Source of the DNA: Allomuricauda ruestringensis DSM 13258
GTDB taxonomy: Bacteria > Bacteroidota > Bacteroidia > Flavobacteriales > Flavobacteriaceae
Assembly: GCF_000224085.1 (NCBI RefSeq)
Contig: NC_015945.1
Coordinates: 2,472,501-2,536,500, forward strand
DNA length: 64,000 nt
Direction: 5' to 3'
Shown: positions 25,601-35,100 of the stretch, piece by piece
Layout of the letters: every line of letters begins with the position of its first letter
How positions within the stretch are numbered: position 1 is the stretch's first letter
The notes under the pieces: generated by a model
What the model was told of the DNA's origin: nothing
What the model saw: the letters and a program-made list of their open reading frames with translations, nothing else
The model's database searches: none
Made by a program: the position numbers and the translations under genes

Positions 25601-26317
25601 TTATGTCTTTTCTACTTTTTCCTTGTCAAAACTATAAAGGTAAGGGGCCTTGTTGGCCGCACCGGTATACAATTTCTCATGTCGTTTTAAAATATCCATA
25701 CTAAGCATTTTCCGTTGGAAGGTGGTACGTCTAAATTCTTTGTTTAGAATGGTCTCATACACTTTTTGTAATTCCTTCATGGTAAACTTTTCGGGCAAAA
25801 GATTTTCTCCGATGGGTTTCTTGCCAAGGTCATTTCTAATGGACTCCAATGCTTTTTCAACAATCTCTGCGTGGTCTATCATTAAAGTTGGCAACTTGTT
25901 GATGTCATACCAATTGATGGAATCCGAAAATTTGTCGGGAGTGGGCTGTACTTGGTTGTAGTTGATCAACGCGTAATATCCAATGGTAATGAATCTATCC
26001 AAAACCCAGTGGTCGGAAGATATGGAATAGCCTTTTCCGGCAGCAATCTTTTTGAAGGGGTAGGAACTGTCCCTGTTCTTTTTTCCAAACGTATGAAACT
26101 GTTCCAGATGAATTTTTTCCAGGCCCGTTCTTTCCCGGACCCCTCTTTTAACAGCATCGTATAAATCTTCATCTCGCCGGATAAATCCTCCTGGCAATGC
26201 AAATTGACCGGAATTTTGATATTCCAAGATCAATATTTTCAATTCTTTTCCAGTAAAACCTAAGATTACCGTATCATAGGCAATATTGGTTATATGTTCT
26301 GATTTTAATGGTAGCAT
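25601..26317 (-). CDS. Nudix-fold transcriptional regulator with C-terminal winged helix (NrtR-like)
   Basis: A 238-residue protein. Residues about 10-150 form a Nudix domain, and residues about 160-230 (FTMKELQKVYETIL, FRRTTFQRKMLSMDIL) form a winged helix-turn-helix of the NrtR type. The Nudix box at residues 43-66 reads GGFIRRDEDLYDAVKRGVRERTGL. The catalytic REx2EE pattern is degraded (RG and ER), so it most likely senses a ligand rather than hydrolysing one, as described for sugar regulators of this family in Bacteroidota. It is first in the minus-strand catabolic run, and a dyad lies 59 bp upstream of its start, consistent with autoregulation. Confidence 0.88.
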   Translation of the reverse strand: MLPLKSEHITNIAYDTVILGFTGKELKILILEYQNSGQFALPGGFIRRDEDLYDAVKRGVRERTGLEKIHLEQFHTFGKKNRDSSYPFKKIAAGKGYSISSDHWVLDRFITIGYYALINYNQVQPTPDKFSDSINWYDINKLPTLMIDHAEIVEKALESIRNDLGKKPIGENLLPEKFTMKELQKVYETILNKEFRRTTFQRKMLSMDILKRHEKLYTGAANKAPYLYSFDKEKVEKT

Positions 26318-26375
26318 GTTGTAAACATCGCAAAATTTACATCAAAAAAATATAATTACGAAAAAAAGAAGATAT

Positions 26376-26398
26376 TATTGTAACAAATTGATACAATA
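26376..26398. promoter_or_regulatory. Putative operator 1, TATTGT-N11-ACAATA
   Basis: Perfect dyad: TATTGT at 26376-26381 and ACAATA at 26393-26398, extendable by one base pair on the inner and outer side of each arm (TTATTGTA and TACAATAA). It lies 59 bp upstream of the Nudix-regulator ATG. A second copy with the same spacing and an overlapping flank is at 26937-26959 before susC. Likely bound by the adjacent Nudix/winged-helix regulator. Confidence 0.65.
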
Positions 26399-26430
26399 AA
26401 TAGGGGTGAATTGAGAATATAAAAACATGT

Positions 26431-26464
26431 TTTGGCCGTGTCTCTGGCTTCCGGAACGGCCAAA
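26431..26464. other. Perfect hairpin in the divergent intergenic region
   Basis: TTTGGCCGT (26431-26439) and ACGGCCAAA (26456-26464) form a 9-bp stem around a 16-nt spacer. It lies between the two putative operators. With no T-tract it is not a good intrinsic terminator, so it may be a protein site or an untranslated-leader structure. Confidence 0.4.
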
Positions 26465-26883
26465 GGAAAAAAAACAATGCACTTCCTGTTCGGGTCAATG
26501 TTAAAAATGGTAATTTAGAAGGAAACTACGATACCCATACAGAAATATTTTATCAACTTTATTTTGCACGGTAGCCGCAAGGGTGAGAAATTGCCAATTG
26601 GTCCAACACCAAAACAATTGATGGCAATCCACCTAAAAATGGTCAATGTTGTGGAGATTTAATCGCTGCCTTCAAATGTTAAAGGTCACTGAGAATTTTT
26701 TGGGTGGAAAATGTGCTGATCAATAACAGGTTGAACCATAACAATTAGGTGCTTTTTTGTTGTTTTTTAAACGCAAAAAAAAGGAATGTTTATAGCTCAT
26801 TAAACACTGGTTTGACCGCCATGTACAGTTGGCTGCGGATTTTTCATAAATATCAAATCGCATTTTATCAGGGAGTTGAATTT
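26465..26883. other. Noncoding part of the regulator-susC intergenic region
   Basis: No coding frame or RNA gene is recognised here. ATTGCCAATTG occurs at 26590-26600 and again at 26911-26921, an 11-bp direct repeat with a CAATTG core. The stretch is AT-rich and probably carries regulatory sites for the divergent susC transcript. Confidence 0.4.
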
Positions 26884-26891
26884 TATTTTTG
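26884..26891 (+). promoter_or_regulatory. Possible -7 box of the susC promoter
   Basis: TATTTTTG matches the Bacteroidota -7 consensus TAnnTTTG, 115 bp before the susC ATG. No convincing -33 TTTG at the expected distance was found, so the call is tentative. If correct, operator 2 lies 40-70 bp downstream of the start site, suited to repression. Confidence 0.35.
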
Positions 26892-26936
26892 TAATATATA
26901 ATGTTAAAATATTGCCAATTGTAAAATTTTAACTAT

Positions 26937-26959
26937 TATTGTTCCTGATTGAGACAATA
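26937..26959. promoter_or_regulatory. Putative operator 2, TATTGT-N11-ACAATA
   Basis: TATTGT at 26937-26942 and ACAATA at 26954-26959 with an 11-bp spacer. Aligned with operator 1, the 27-bp region starting TATTATTGT matches at about 21 positions, including ATTGA inside the spacer. It ends 46 bp before the susC start codon. Sharing this site would couple susC-susD to the Nudix-regulated catabolic arm. Confidence 0.65.
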
Positions 26960-27005
26960 TGCACGGTCGAGATCAATCAAAATAACTAAACTAAATAGAC
27001 TATCT

Positions 27006-30000
27006 ATGAATCAAAACAAAATTCAGATTTTGACAAGATGGGCTGATACGGTAAAAACGTTTCAGACATTCTTTTTGTCGATGACAATGATGTTGGTGGG
27101 TGGATCTGCATTAGCAGCTGCCCCGGACTTGGGTGAAGCCACTTCGCCCCCTTACCAAGTAACCATAACAGGTACAGTTGTGGATAATTTTGGAACCCCT
27201 TTACCTGGTACCAACGTTATTGTAAAGGGTACCACTAATGGTACACAGACAGACTTTGATGGTAATTATTCCATTACGGCTGCTTCTGATGCTACCTTGG
27301 TTTTTTCCTACGTAGGTTTTAAAACTTTGGAAATTCCAGTAAATGGCAATACTGCCATTGATGTTACTATGGAGGAGGATGCTGCGGCCTTGGATGAGGT
27401 AGTGGTAACAGGGTATGGTACCCAAACAAGAGGCGAATTAACAGGTTCCGTGGGAACTGTGGATGTGGCAGAGGCTACAAAAACCCCTGTTGTTAATGCC
27501 GCGGAAGCCTTACAAGGACGTGTTTCGGGTGTTACAATTACCAATAACGGTTCGCCTGGAGCTGCTCCAGTAGTGCGTATTAGGGGTTACGGAACAGGTA
27601 ACAGCAACGATCCCTTATATATTATTGATGGAGTGCAGACTGACGACCCTGGTATCTTAAACTCAATAAATCCTGCCGATATCGAGCAGATGAACGTACT
27701 TAAGGATGGTGCTGCCGCCATTTATGGGGCAAGGGCATCCAACGGTGTTGTTATTGTAACTACCAAAAGTGGTGGCTATAACCTTAATACGGCAAAGGTT
27801 TCACTGGATATGTACACAGGTTTTTCTACCGCGGCCAATGTACCTGAGATGCTTAATGCCCAACAACATGGCGAAATGATTTGGCAAAGTATTTTGAATG
27901 ATGGAGGTACTCCTTCACATATTCAGTATGGTGATGGTCCAAGCCCGGTGGTTCCCTCAACAATACAGGGTGATGTTCCTGTGACTATGAATGTTAGGCC
28001 AAATGGAACAGACTGGTTGGACGAAATTTACAGAACGGCAATTACCCAAAATGCCTCCATTACCTTGGAAAATGGTAACGAGAAATCGAAATTCCTTTTC
28101 TCAGCTGGGTATCTGAACCGTCAAGGGATTCAAATCCACACTGGTTTTAAAAGAGGAAATGCTAGATTGAATTCCGAATTTAAAATTGGGGATAGAATCC
28201 GAGTTGGGGAACACGTCAATATTTCTTTTGACAGAAGAAGTGGAGGGCAATCTTGGTACAACTTTGCCACGAGAATGTCTCCTTTGGTTCCCGTGTATGA
28301 TGCAGAGGGCAACTTTGCAGGTAGCTATAGCAATGCTAATGGCCTTGCCAACCCAAATAACCCTGTGGCAGAAGCTACCCGACAAAAAGATAATTTTGCC
28401 AAAACCTTTAGAGTATTCGGTGATATCTATGCTACATTGGATATTTTGGACGGCTTACAATTTAAAACATCCCTCGGTGGTTCCATCAGAGCTTATAACG
28501 ATAGACGTTTTAGAGCGTTGATACCAGAATCTCCCGAGCCTCTTGCAACAAATACTTTGACTGAGGCCGATCAAGATACTTACGAGTGGGTATGGACCAA
28601 TACTTTGAATTACAACAAGTCTTTCGGTGACCATAGCGTCAACGCATTGATCGGTATCGAGGCTTTGGATAATCATGGTAAAGGAAAAGAAATTTCCAGA
28701 ACGAATTATTTCTTCGAAACACCGGACTACTATTTGTTGAGCAATGGTGGTGGCGCGGCCAATGTGGCTTACGCCTATGATAATGCATCTTCATTGTTCT
28801 CCTTGTTTGGAACGGTTAATTACGATTATGATGGTCGTTATTTGTTGACGGCTACGGTTCGTCGTGATGAGTCATCTAGATTTGTTGGTGACAACAAGAG
28901 CGATATCTTCCCTTCATTCAGCGCAGGGTGGGTAGTGAGCAACGAATCCTTTTGGCCTGTTGACTCCTTTATGAGTAGATTAAAGTTGAAAGGTTCATGG
29001 GGTCAGTTGGGTAACCAAACACTTCCTGTGAACAACCCAACTATCAATATTTCCGTATTGAGTGAGCAATATGCTAACTACGTGTATACCGGTAGTGGTG
29101 GGGCAGCACAAGGTGCGCTTTTATCGGCTGCAGGTAACCCGAATTTGAGATGGGAGACTAGTGAGACCACTAACTTTGGTATAGAACTTGGTTTCTTTGA
29201 CAATAGACTGAACCTTGCTGCAGAATACTTTACCATTACCACAAAGGATTTGATCAACCAAGATGAACAATTATTTAGTTCAACGGCAATTGATGCCGCA
29301 CCTCCTTTTGTGAACTTAGGTTCCATAGAGAACAAGGGTGTGGATGCAACTTTGAGCTATAGAGATCAGACCGACTCTGGCTTTAGTTATGGAATAGATG
29401 TTAACTTCTCTAGTTACAAAAATGAGGTGGTAGACCTTATAAGCGCCTTCCAAACAGGTTTCGGCGGCTTTAGGACTACTGGAACCGTTACAAGAACACA
29501 GGAAGGACAACCAATATCATCTTTCTACGGTAGAATAGTGGATGGAATTTTTGCTTCGGAATCCGAAGTGGCCAATGCACCATCTCAAGGGTTTGACTCA
29601 AATGCTGATGGGATTGGAAGATTCCGATATCGAGATTTGAACAATGACGGAGTAATCAATGATGACGATAGGACCTTTATCGGTTCGCCCCACCCGGATT
29701 TCACTTATGGGGTTAACTTGACATTGGGTTACAAAGGCTTCGATATGTCGGCCTTCTTCCAAGGTTCCCAAGGAAACGAAATATTTAACAACGATAAGGT
29801 GTATACCGATTTTCCTTCTTTCTTCGATGCCAACAGAAGTGTTCGTGTAATGGATTCATGGACTCCTGATAATTTGGATGCGGAACTGCCTGCATTAAGT
29901 CAGAGTATTACGAACAATGAAGGTACAGCAAACTCTTTCTTTGTGGAAGATGGCTCGTACATGCGATTGAAGAACCTACAAATTGGATATACCTTTAATG

Positions 30001-30209
30001 ATGAGGTTTCCGGTTATTTGGGAATGGATAGTGTCCGTTTTTACCTTCAAGGTACCAATTTGTTCACTATAACTGGTTATGATGGAGTAGATCCAGAGCT
30101 ACAACCTAGATTTAATGGTGGAGCTATAGACAACCTTACCATAGGGGTTTCGGATAACAATTATCCCATAGCTTCAATTTATTCCTTCGGAGTTAATCTA
30201 AAATTTTAA
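27006..30209 (+). CDS. SusC/RagA family TonB-linked outer membrane receptor
   Basis: A 1067-residue outer membrane transporter. It has a signal peptide (about residues 1-38, ending ALAAAP), a carboxypeptidase-regulatory-like domain (53-125), the TonB box region DEVVVTGYGTQ (130-140), a plug domain with the SusC motif DPLYIIDGVQ and VLKDGAAAIYGARASNGVVIVTT, then a 22-strand barrel. The ATG at 27006 is chosen because the frame upstream offers only a TTG and unlikely residues. With the SusD-like lipoprotein four bases downstream it should form a gated uptake pair for an oligosaccharide or glycoconjugate, powered by TonB. The divergent catabolic genes predict the substrate class, not its identity. 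Confidence 0.95.
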   Translation: MNQNKIQILTRWADTVKTFQTFFLSMTMMLVGGSALAAAPDLGEATSPPYQVTITGTVVDNFGTPLPGTNVIVKGTTNGTQTDFDGNYSITAASDATLVFSYVGFKTLEIPVNGNTAIDVTMEEDAAALDEVVVTGYGTQTRGELTGSVGTVDVAEATKTPVVNAAEALQGRVSGVTITNNGSPGAAPVVRIRGYGTGNSNDPLYIIDGVQTDDPGILNSINPADIEQMNVLKDGAAAIYGARASNGVVIVTTKSGGYNLNTAKVSLDMYTGFSTAANVPEMLNAQQHGEMIWQSILNDGGTPSHIQYGDGPSPVVPSTIQGDVPVTMNVRPNGTDWLDEIYRTAITQNASITLENGNEKSKFLFSAGYLNRQGIQIHTGFKRGNARLNSEFKIGDRIRVGEHVNISFDRRSGGQSWYNFATRMSPLVPVYDAEGNFAGSYSNANGLANPNNPVAEATRQKDNFAKTFRVFGDIYATLDILDGLQFKTSLGGSIRAYNDRRFRALIPESPEPLATNTLTEADQDTYEWVWTNTLNYNKSFGDHSVNALIGIEALDNHGKGKEISRTNYFFETPDYYLLSNGGGAANVAYAYDNASSLFSLFGTVNYDYDGRYLLTATVRRDESSRFVGDNKSDIFPSFSAGWVVSNESFWPVDSFMSRLKLKGSWGQLGNQTLPVNNPTINISVLSEQYANYVYTGSGGAAQGALLSAAGNPNLRWETSETTNFGIELGFFDNRLNLAAEYFTITTKDLINQDEQLFSSTAIDAAPPFVNLGSIENKGVDATLSYRDQTDSGFSYGIDVNFSSYKNEVVDLISAFQTGFGGFRTTGTVTRTQEGQPISSFYGRIVDGIFASESEVANAPSQGFDSNADGIGRFRYRDLNNDGVINDDDRTFIGSPHPDFTYGVNLTLGYKGFDMSAFFQGSQGNEIFNNDKVYTDFPSFFDANRSVRVMDSWTPDNLDAELPALSQSITNNEGTANSFFVEDGSYMRLKNLQIGYTFNDEVSGYLGMDSVRFYLQGTNLFTITGYDGVDPELQPRFNGGAIDNLTIGVSDNNYPIASIYSFGVNLKF

Positions 30210-30213
30210 AAAA

Positions 30214-31917
30214 ATGAGAAAGAAGATATTATATTCAACAATAATGGCAGGTCTATTGCTATGGGCCTGTAGTGAAGATTTCACGGAAAAACCGGCGACA
30301 GGAGCACTTTCAGATGAAGCCCTGCAAAATGCAACGGGTGTTGATTTAAAGTTGACGGCTGCCTATTCCGCAATGGATGGAGAGCGTATTAACAGACAGG
30401 GGGAAGGAGTTGCTGCCGGTGGAGACAACTGGTGGGCCGATGTGGTGTCTGACGATGCGCATAGAGGAAGTGAAGATGGGGACAATACTGCATTGTTTCA
30501 GGTTGAAACCTTGGACTGGCAAACCGGGAACAGCTGGTTTTTAGGACGATGGAGTGCCCTCTTTGGAGGTGTTAACCGTTGTAATGCGGTGCTTGATTTG
30601 ATCAATCAGATTGAGGAGGGTGATTTCTCCCAGCAAGAAGGGGAAGCCCTTTTTCTTAGAGGATATTATAATTTTGAACTTCAGAAATTTTTCGGAAATG
30701 TACCATTTATCACTGTAGAGAATTTGGTCAATCAAGAGTTCAACCAACCCAATCCAGGTCCAATCTGGGCAGAAATTGAAGCCGATTTTCAAGCGGCTAT
30801 CGATAGATTGGGTGACGATATCGTCGTGGGTAGAGCAAATGCTTGGGTAGCAAAGGCATTTTTAGGTAAAGCCTATTTGTACCAAGGAAAATATGAGCAG
30901 GCCTTGCCATTGTTCAACGATGTGATCAACAATGGGCCTTACTCATTGAACGAGCAATTTGTGGACAACTTTAATGCTGCGGGAGAAAATGGACCGGAAT
31001 CCATGTTCGCCATTCAATTTGCTTCGGATGATGGACGTTCCTTCAACGGAAACGGTGCCGGTACCTTGAACTTCCCTGGCGGCGGACCATTGGGTACTTG
31101 CTGTGGTTTTTATCAGCCTACTCAAGATTTGGTTAACGCCTACCAAACGGATGGTTCAGGATTACCATTGTTAGATTCCTATGCAGCAACTGATGTGACT
31201 AATGATTACGGAATCAATAGTGATGAACCTTTTACACCTCATACAGGGCCGCTAGATCCAAGATTGGATTATACGGTATCCCGTAGAGGAATTGATTACA
31301 ATGGTTTCGGGCTAAACCCTGGAAAGGAATGGATAAGGGCATCTTTTGGAGATATTTCCGGACCTTATTTGCCTAAAAAGAATGTATACCAAGCAGATGA
31401 GGTGGATGCCAACCGCGGTACAGGTGGTTGGGGTTCTGACTGGTCTGGTATCAACTATAACGTAATGCGATTTGCAGACGTACTGTTGATGGCAGCTGAG
31501 GCGGCTACAGAACAGTCCAGCCCAAATTTACCTTTGGCCGTGGAATATGTTAACAGAGTACGTAATAGGGCAAAGAATATGACCCCGGTACAAACAGTTG
31601 ATGACACTGGGGATGCTGCCAATTATCAAATTGAGCCTTATGCTTCTTTTGGAAGCCAAGACCTTGCAAGAAAAGCAATCCGTTTTGAGCGTCGTTTGGA
31701 ATTAGGTATGGAAGGACACAGATTGTTCGATTTGAGAAGATGGGGCAATGCTAAAGAAACCATCAATACCTACATTCAAAACGAAGGTGAAGATTTCGAC
31801 CAATCAAATTACGATTCCAAATTTGGTACATACCAAGACAAACATGACCTTTTCCCAATTCCGATCAATGCAATCGACCAAAGTGGAGGTGTATTGACAC
31901 AGAATACCGGTTATTAA
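30214..31917 (+). CDS. SusD/RagB family surface lipoprotein
   Basis: A 567-residue lipoprotein, lipobox LLWAC with Cys19 followed by SEDF, a surface-export-type acidic stretch. SusD features: N-terminal helices with NRCNAVLDLI, TPR-like helices (EALFLRGYYNFELQKFFGNVPFI, AKAFLGKAYLYQGKYEQALPLFNDVI) and the C-terminal RAIRFERRLELGMEGHRLFDLRRWG. It is the lid and substrate-binding partner of the SusC receptor encoded four bases upstream. A strong hairpin terminator follows, separating it from the FG-GAP gene. Confidence 0.95.
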   Translation: MRKKILYSTIMAGLLLWACSEDFTEKPATGALSDEALQNATGVDLKLTAAYSAMDGERINRQGEGVAAGGDNWWADVVSDDAHRGSEDGDNTALFQVETLDWQTGNSWFLGRWSALFGGVNRCNAVLDLINQIEEGDFSQQEGEALFLRGYYNFELQKFFGNVPFITVENLVNQEFNQPNPGPIWAEIEADFQAAIDRLGDDIVVGRANAWVAKAFLGKAYLYQGKYEQALPLFNDVINNGPYSLNEQFVDNFNAAGENGPESMFAIQFASDDGRSFNGNGAGTLNFPGGGPLGTCCGFYQPTQDLVNAYQTDGSGLPLLDSYAATDVTNDYGINSDEPFTPHTGPLDPRLDYTVSRRGIDYNGFGLNPGKEWIRASFGDISGPYLPKKNVYQADEVDANRGTGGWGSDWSGINYNVMRFADVLLMAAEAATEQSSPNLPLAVEYVNRVRNRAKNMTPVQTVDDTGDAANYQIEPYASFGSQDLARKAIRFERRLELGMEGHRLFDLRRWGNAKETINTYIQNEGEDFDQSNYDSKFGTYQDKHDLFPIPINAIDQSGGVLTQNTGY

Positions 31918-31957
31918 TAATAGTAGTCTGAGTTAGTTTAATTTAATTCGAGTTAGT

Positions 31958-31991
31958 AAATAGGTTGCCAAAATACATTGGCAACCTATTT
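31958..31991 (+). terminator. Intrinsic terminator after susD
   Basis: AAATAGGTTGCCAA pairs perfectly with TTGGCAACCTATTT around a 6-nt loop (14-bp stem), followed by TTAATT. It lies 40 bp after the susD stop codon. Confidence 0.8.
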
Positions 31992-32135
31992 TAATTATAG
32001 ACAAATCCTATTAATTAAAAATTAACCATTATTAATTGAACATTAACCGTAGATGGTTCAAATACAGTACCTGAATTTGTATTTTTAGTATTAGGAGCGA
32101 CCATCAGCTAAAAAAATAAATCCAATTTCTTTTTG

Positions 32136-35100
32136 ATGAACAACAGTTTGCAACGTTCAAACATTGGTGTCTCATCTGAATTTTGGTTAACCCGTAAAAA
32201 CTTCAGCACAGTGAATAAAAGTTATATTTTAATTGCAGTGGCTTCATTACTGGTCATTTCTTGTTCCAAGAAACAAGAGGACACTTTGTTTACTTCAATC
32301 TCATCCGACCATTCCGGCATTACATTCAACAATAAAATAGTTGAGACCGATAGTTTCAATATTCTCACAAGCGAATACATTTTTAATGGAGGAGGGGTTG
32401 CCGTAGGTGACTTTAATAATGATGGCAAGCCCGACCTTTTTTTTACAGGTAACCAAGTGACCAACAAGTTATACCTCAACCAAGGCGATTTTGAGTTTAA
32501 GGACGTAACCGAGGTATCCGGTGTGGAAGCGGCGGATAAATGGAAAACAGGTGCCGCTGTAATCGACATAAACAATGATTCACTTCTTGATATTTATGTC
32601 TGCGCCGCAATGTATGCAAGCCCCGAGGAAAAGGCCAATATGCTCTATATAAATCAAGGAGTGGATGATGGCGGCATTCCTATTTTTAAAGAAATGGCCA
32701 AGGAATATGGCGTTGCGGATACCGGCAATAGCATGAATGCAGCATTTATAGACTATAACAAAGATGGCTTTTTGGACTTATACGTGCTTAACAATGTGGA
32801 TATACATGTACTGCCGGCAAACTATAGGGAAAAGATCACCGATGGTTCCTCTTTGAGCAACGACCGTTTATACCGAAACAATGGCGACAATACCTTTACT
32901 GATGTAACCATAGAGGCGGGCATTACCATTGAAGGGTACGGTCTTGGCGTGGCCATTTCCGATCTGGATTACGACGGTTGGCCAGATATTTATGTAAGCA
33001 ACGATTATCTGAGCAATGACATCATGTACATTAATAATGGGGATGGGACATTTACCGATAAAATAAGTGAGTTTGTAAAGCATCAAAGCAAATTCTCCAT
33101 GGGCTCCGATGTAGCCGACTTTAACAATGATGGCTATCTCGATATTCTTACATTGGATATGCTCGGGGAAACAAATTACAGGTTAAAAACAACAATCAAA
33201 TCAACTAAGTACAATGATTATCACATGAATGACAGGTATGGATACGACTATCAATATATGCGTAACATGCTTCAAATGGGGCAAGGTCCCGATATGCCCT
33301 ATAGTGAAATTGGCCTTATGGCGGGCATCGCCAAAACCGATTGGAGCTGGTCACCACTTTTTGTTGATGCCGATAACGATGGACGAAAGGATATATTGAT
33401 CACCAATGGTTTTCCACGAGACATCACCGACCTGGATTTTGGTGAATTCAATTTCAATGTTCAAAAATATCTTAGTACGGCCCAAATTTTGGATTCCATT
33501 CCAGTGGTCAAAATACCCAATTACGCTTACCGAAATGAAGGTGATGGTCAGTTTAAGGATGTAGGTGAAGCATGGGGATTGAGTATCCCTTCCTTTTCAA
33601 ACGGAGCAGCATTTGCCGATTTGGATGCCGATGGTGACTTGGATTATGTGGTGAACAACATCAATGATGAAGCCTTTCTTTTCAAAAACAACCTCGAAGC
33701 AAAGCAAAAAGAGGATAAAAATTTCCTTCAGTTGGATTTGAAAGGCCCAAAAAACAATCAAGCAGGTCTGGGCACCAAGGTGGCCCTACGTTTTGGGGAC
33801 GGAACCTTTCAATATTACGAGCATCAGTTGAACAGGGGCTATTTATCAACAGTACAAAGTATGGCCCATTTTGGTTTGGGGCCTCAAAAAACAATTACAT
33901 CCCTCGAAATAGTATGGCCAGATGGAAAATTCCAGGTGTTAACCGATGTACCAAGTAACCAAACCCTGAGTATTGATCATGGTGAAGCCACTCCTTTAAG
34001 TGACCGCGAATTGGCATTTCCTTTGGCACCAAAACAGCTCAAGACCATATATCAAGAAATATCGGAGCAAATAGGTGTCAATTATATCCATAAGGAAACA
34101 GATAAGGCCGATTTTTACCTACAACCTACATTGCCCCACAAACTAACACAGAATGGACCCCGGCTTGCAAAGGGGGACATCAATGGGGACGGCTTTGAAG
34201 ATTTTATCATTGGAAGCTCATCCGGGCATTCCCCAACGATTTTTATGCAAGATTCCAAGGGAACTTTTACCAGCACATCTTTGTTCGAAGGCGAAGAATA
34301 TAAAAAATACGAAGAGACAAGTATTTCCCTTTTTGATTTGGACAATGATGGAGACCTTGACCTTTATATGGTTTCCGGAAGCAACGAGTTTGATTTGGAC
34401 TCACCATATTATCATGATTACCTAATGATCAATCAGGGCAATGGCAAGTTTACCATGGCAAAAGATAAAATGCCGGAGATAAATTCCAGTGGATCGGTAG
34501 TAGAGGCCGAAGACTTTGATGGAGATGGCTATGTGGATCTATTTGTTGGCGGACGAACCCCTTTTTCACAATATCCCAAACCGGATAATTGCTATCTGTT
34601 GAAAAACGAAAAAGGAAAATTGGTCGATGTGACCGAGGCATACAGTAAAGCACTCAGGACCCCAGGAATGATAACCGATGCCAAATGGGCCGATTTGGAT
34701 CACGACAGTTTGAAGGATCTTATTTTGGTGGGCGAATTTATGCCAGTAACCATTTTTATGAACAAAAAGGATTCCTTTCAGCAAATGGACCAAACAGGAA
34801 TACAACAACTATCAGGTTGGTGGGAATGTGTCTTGGCAGAAGATTTTGATGGCGATGGCGATGTGGATTTACTTGCTGGGAACTTGGGGGAGAACAATCT
34901 ATACAACCCTTCCGAAGAAAGACCAGTTACCATGTTGGCCAAGGATTTTGACAACAATGGAGCTATTGACCCTGTAATGTTCGCGTATTTTAAAAGCGAT
35001 TTTGAAGACTCGACATTCCAGCCCTACCCCGTTAATTTTTGGGGTGATCTTATGAGCCAAAGTCCTATGTTCAGGAAAAAGTTCAATTATTTCAGGGAAT

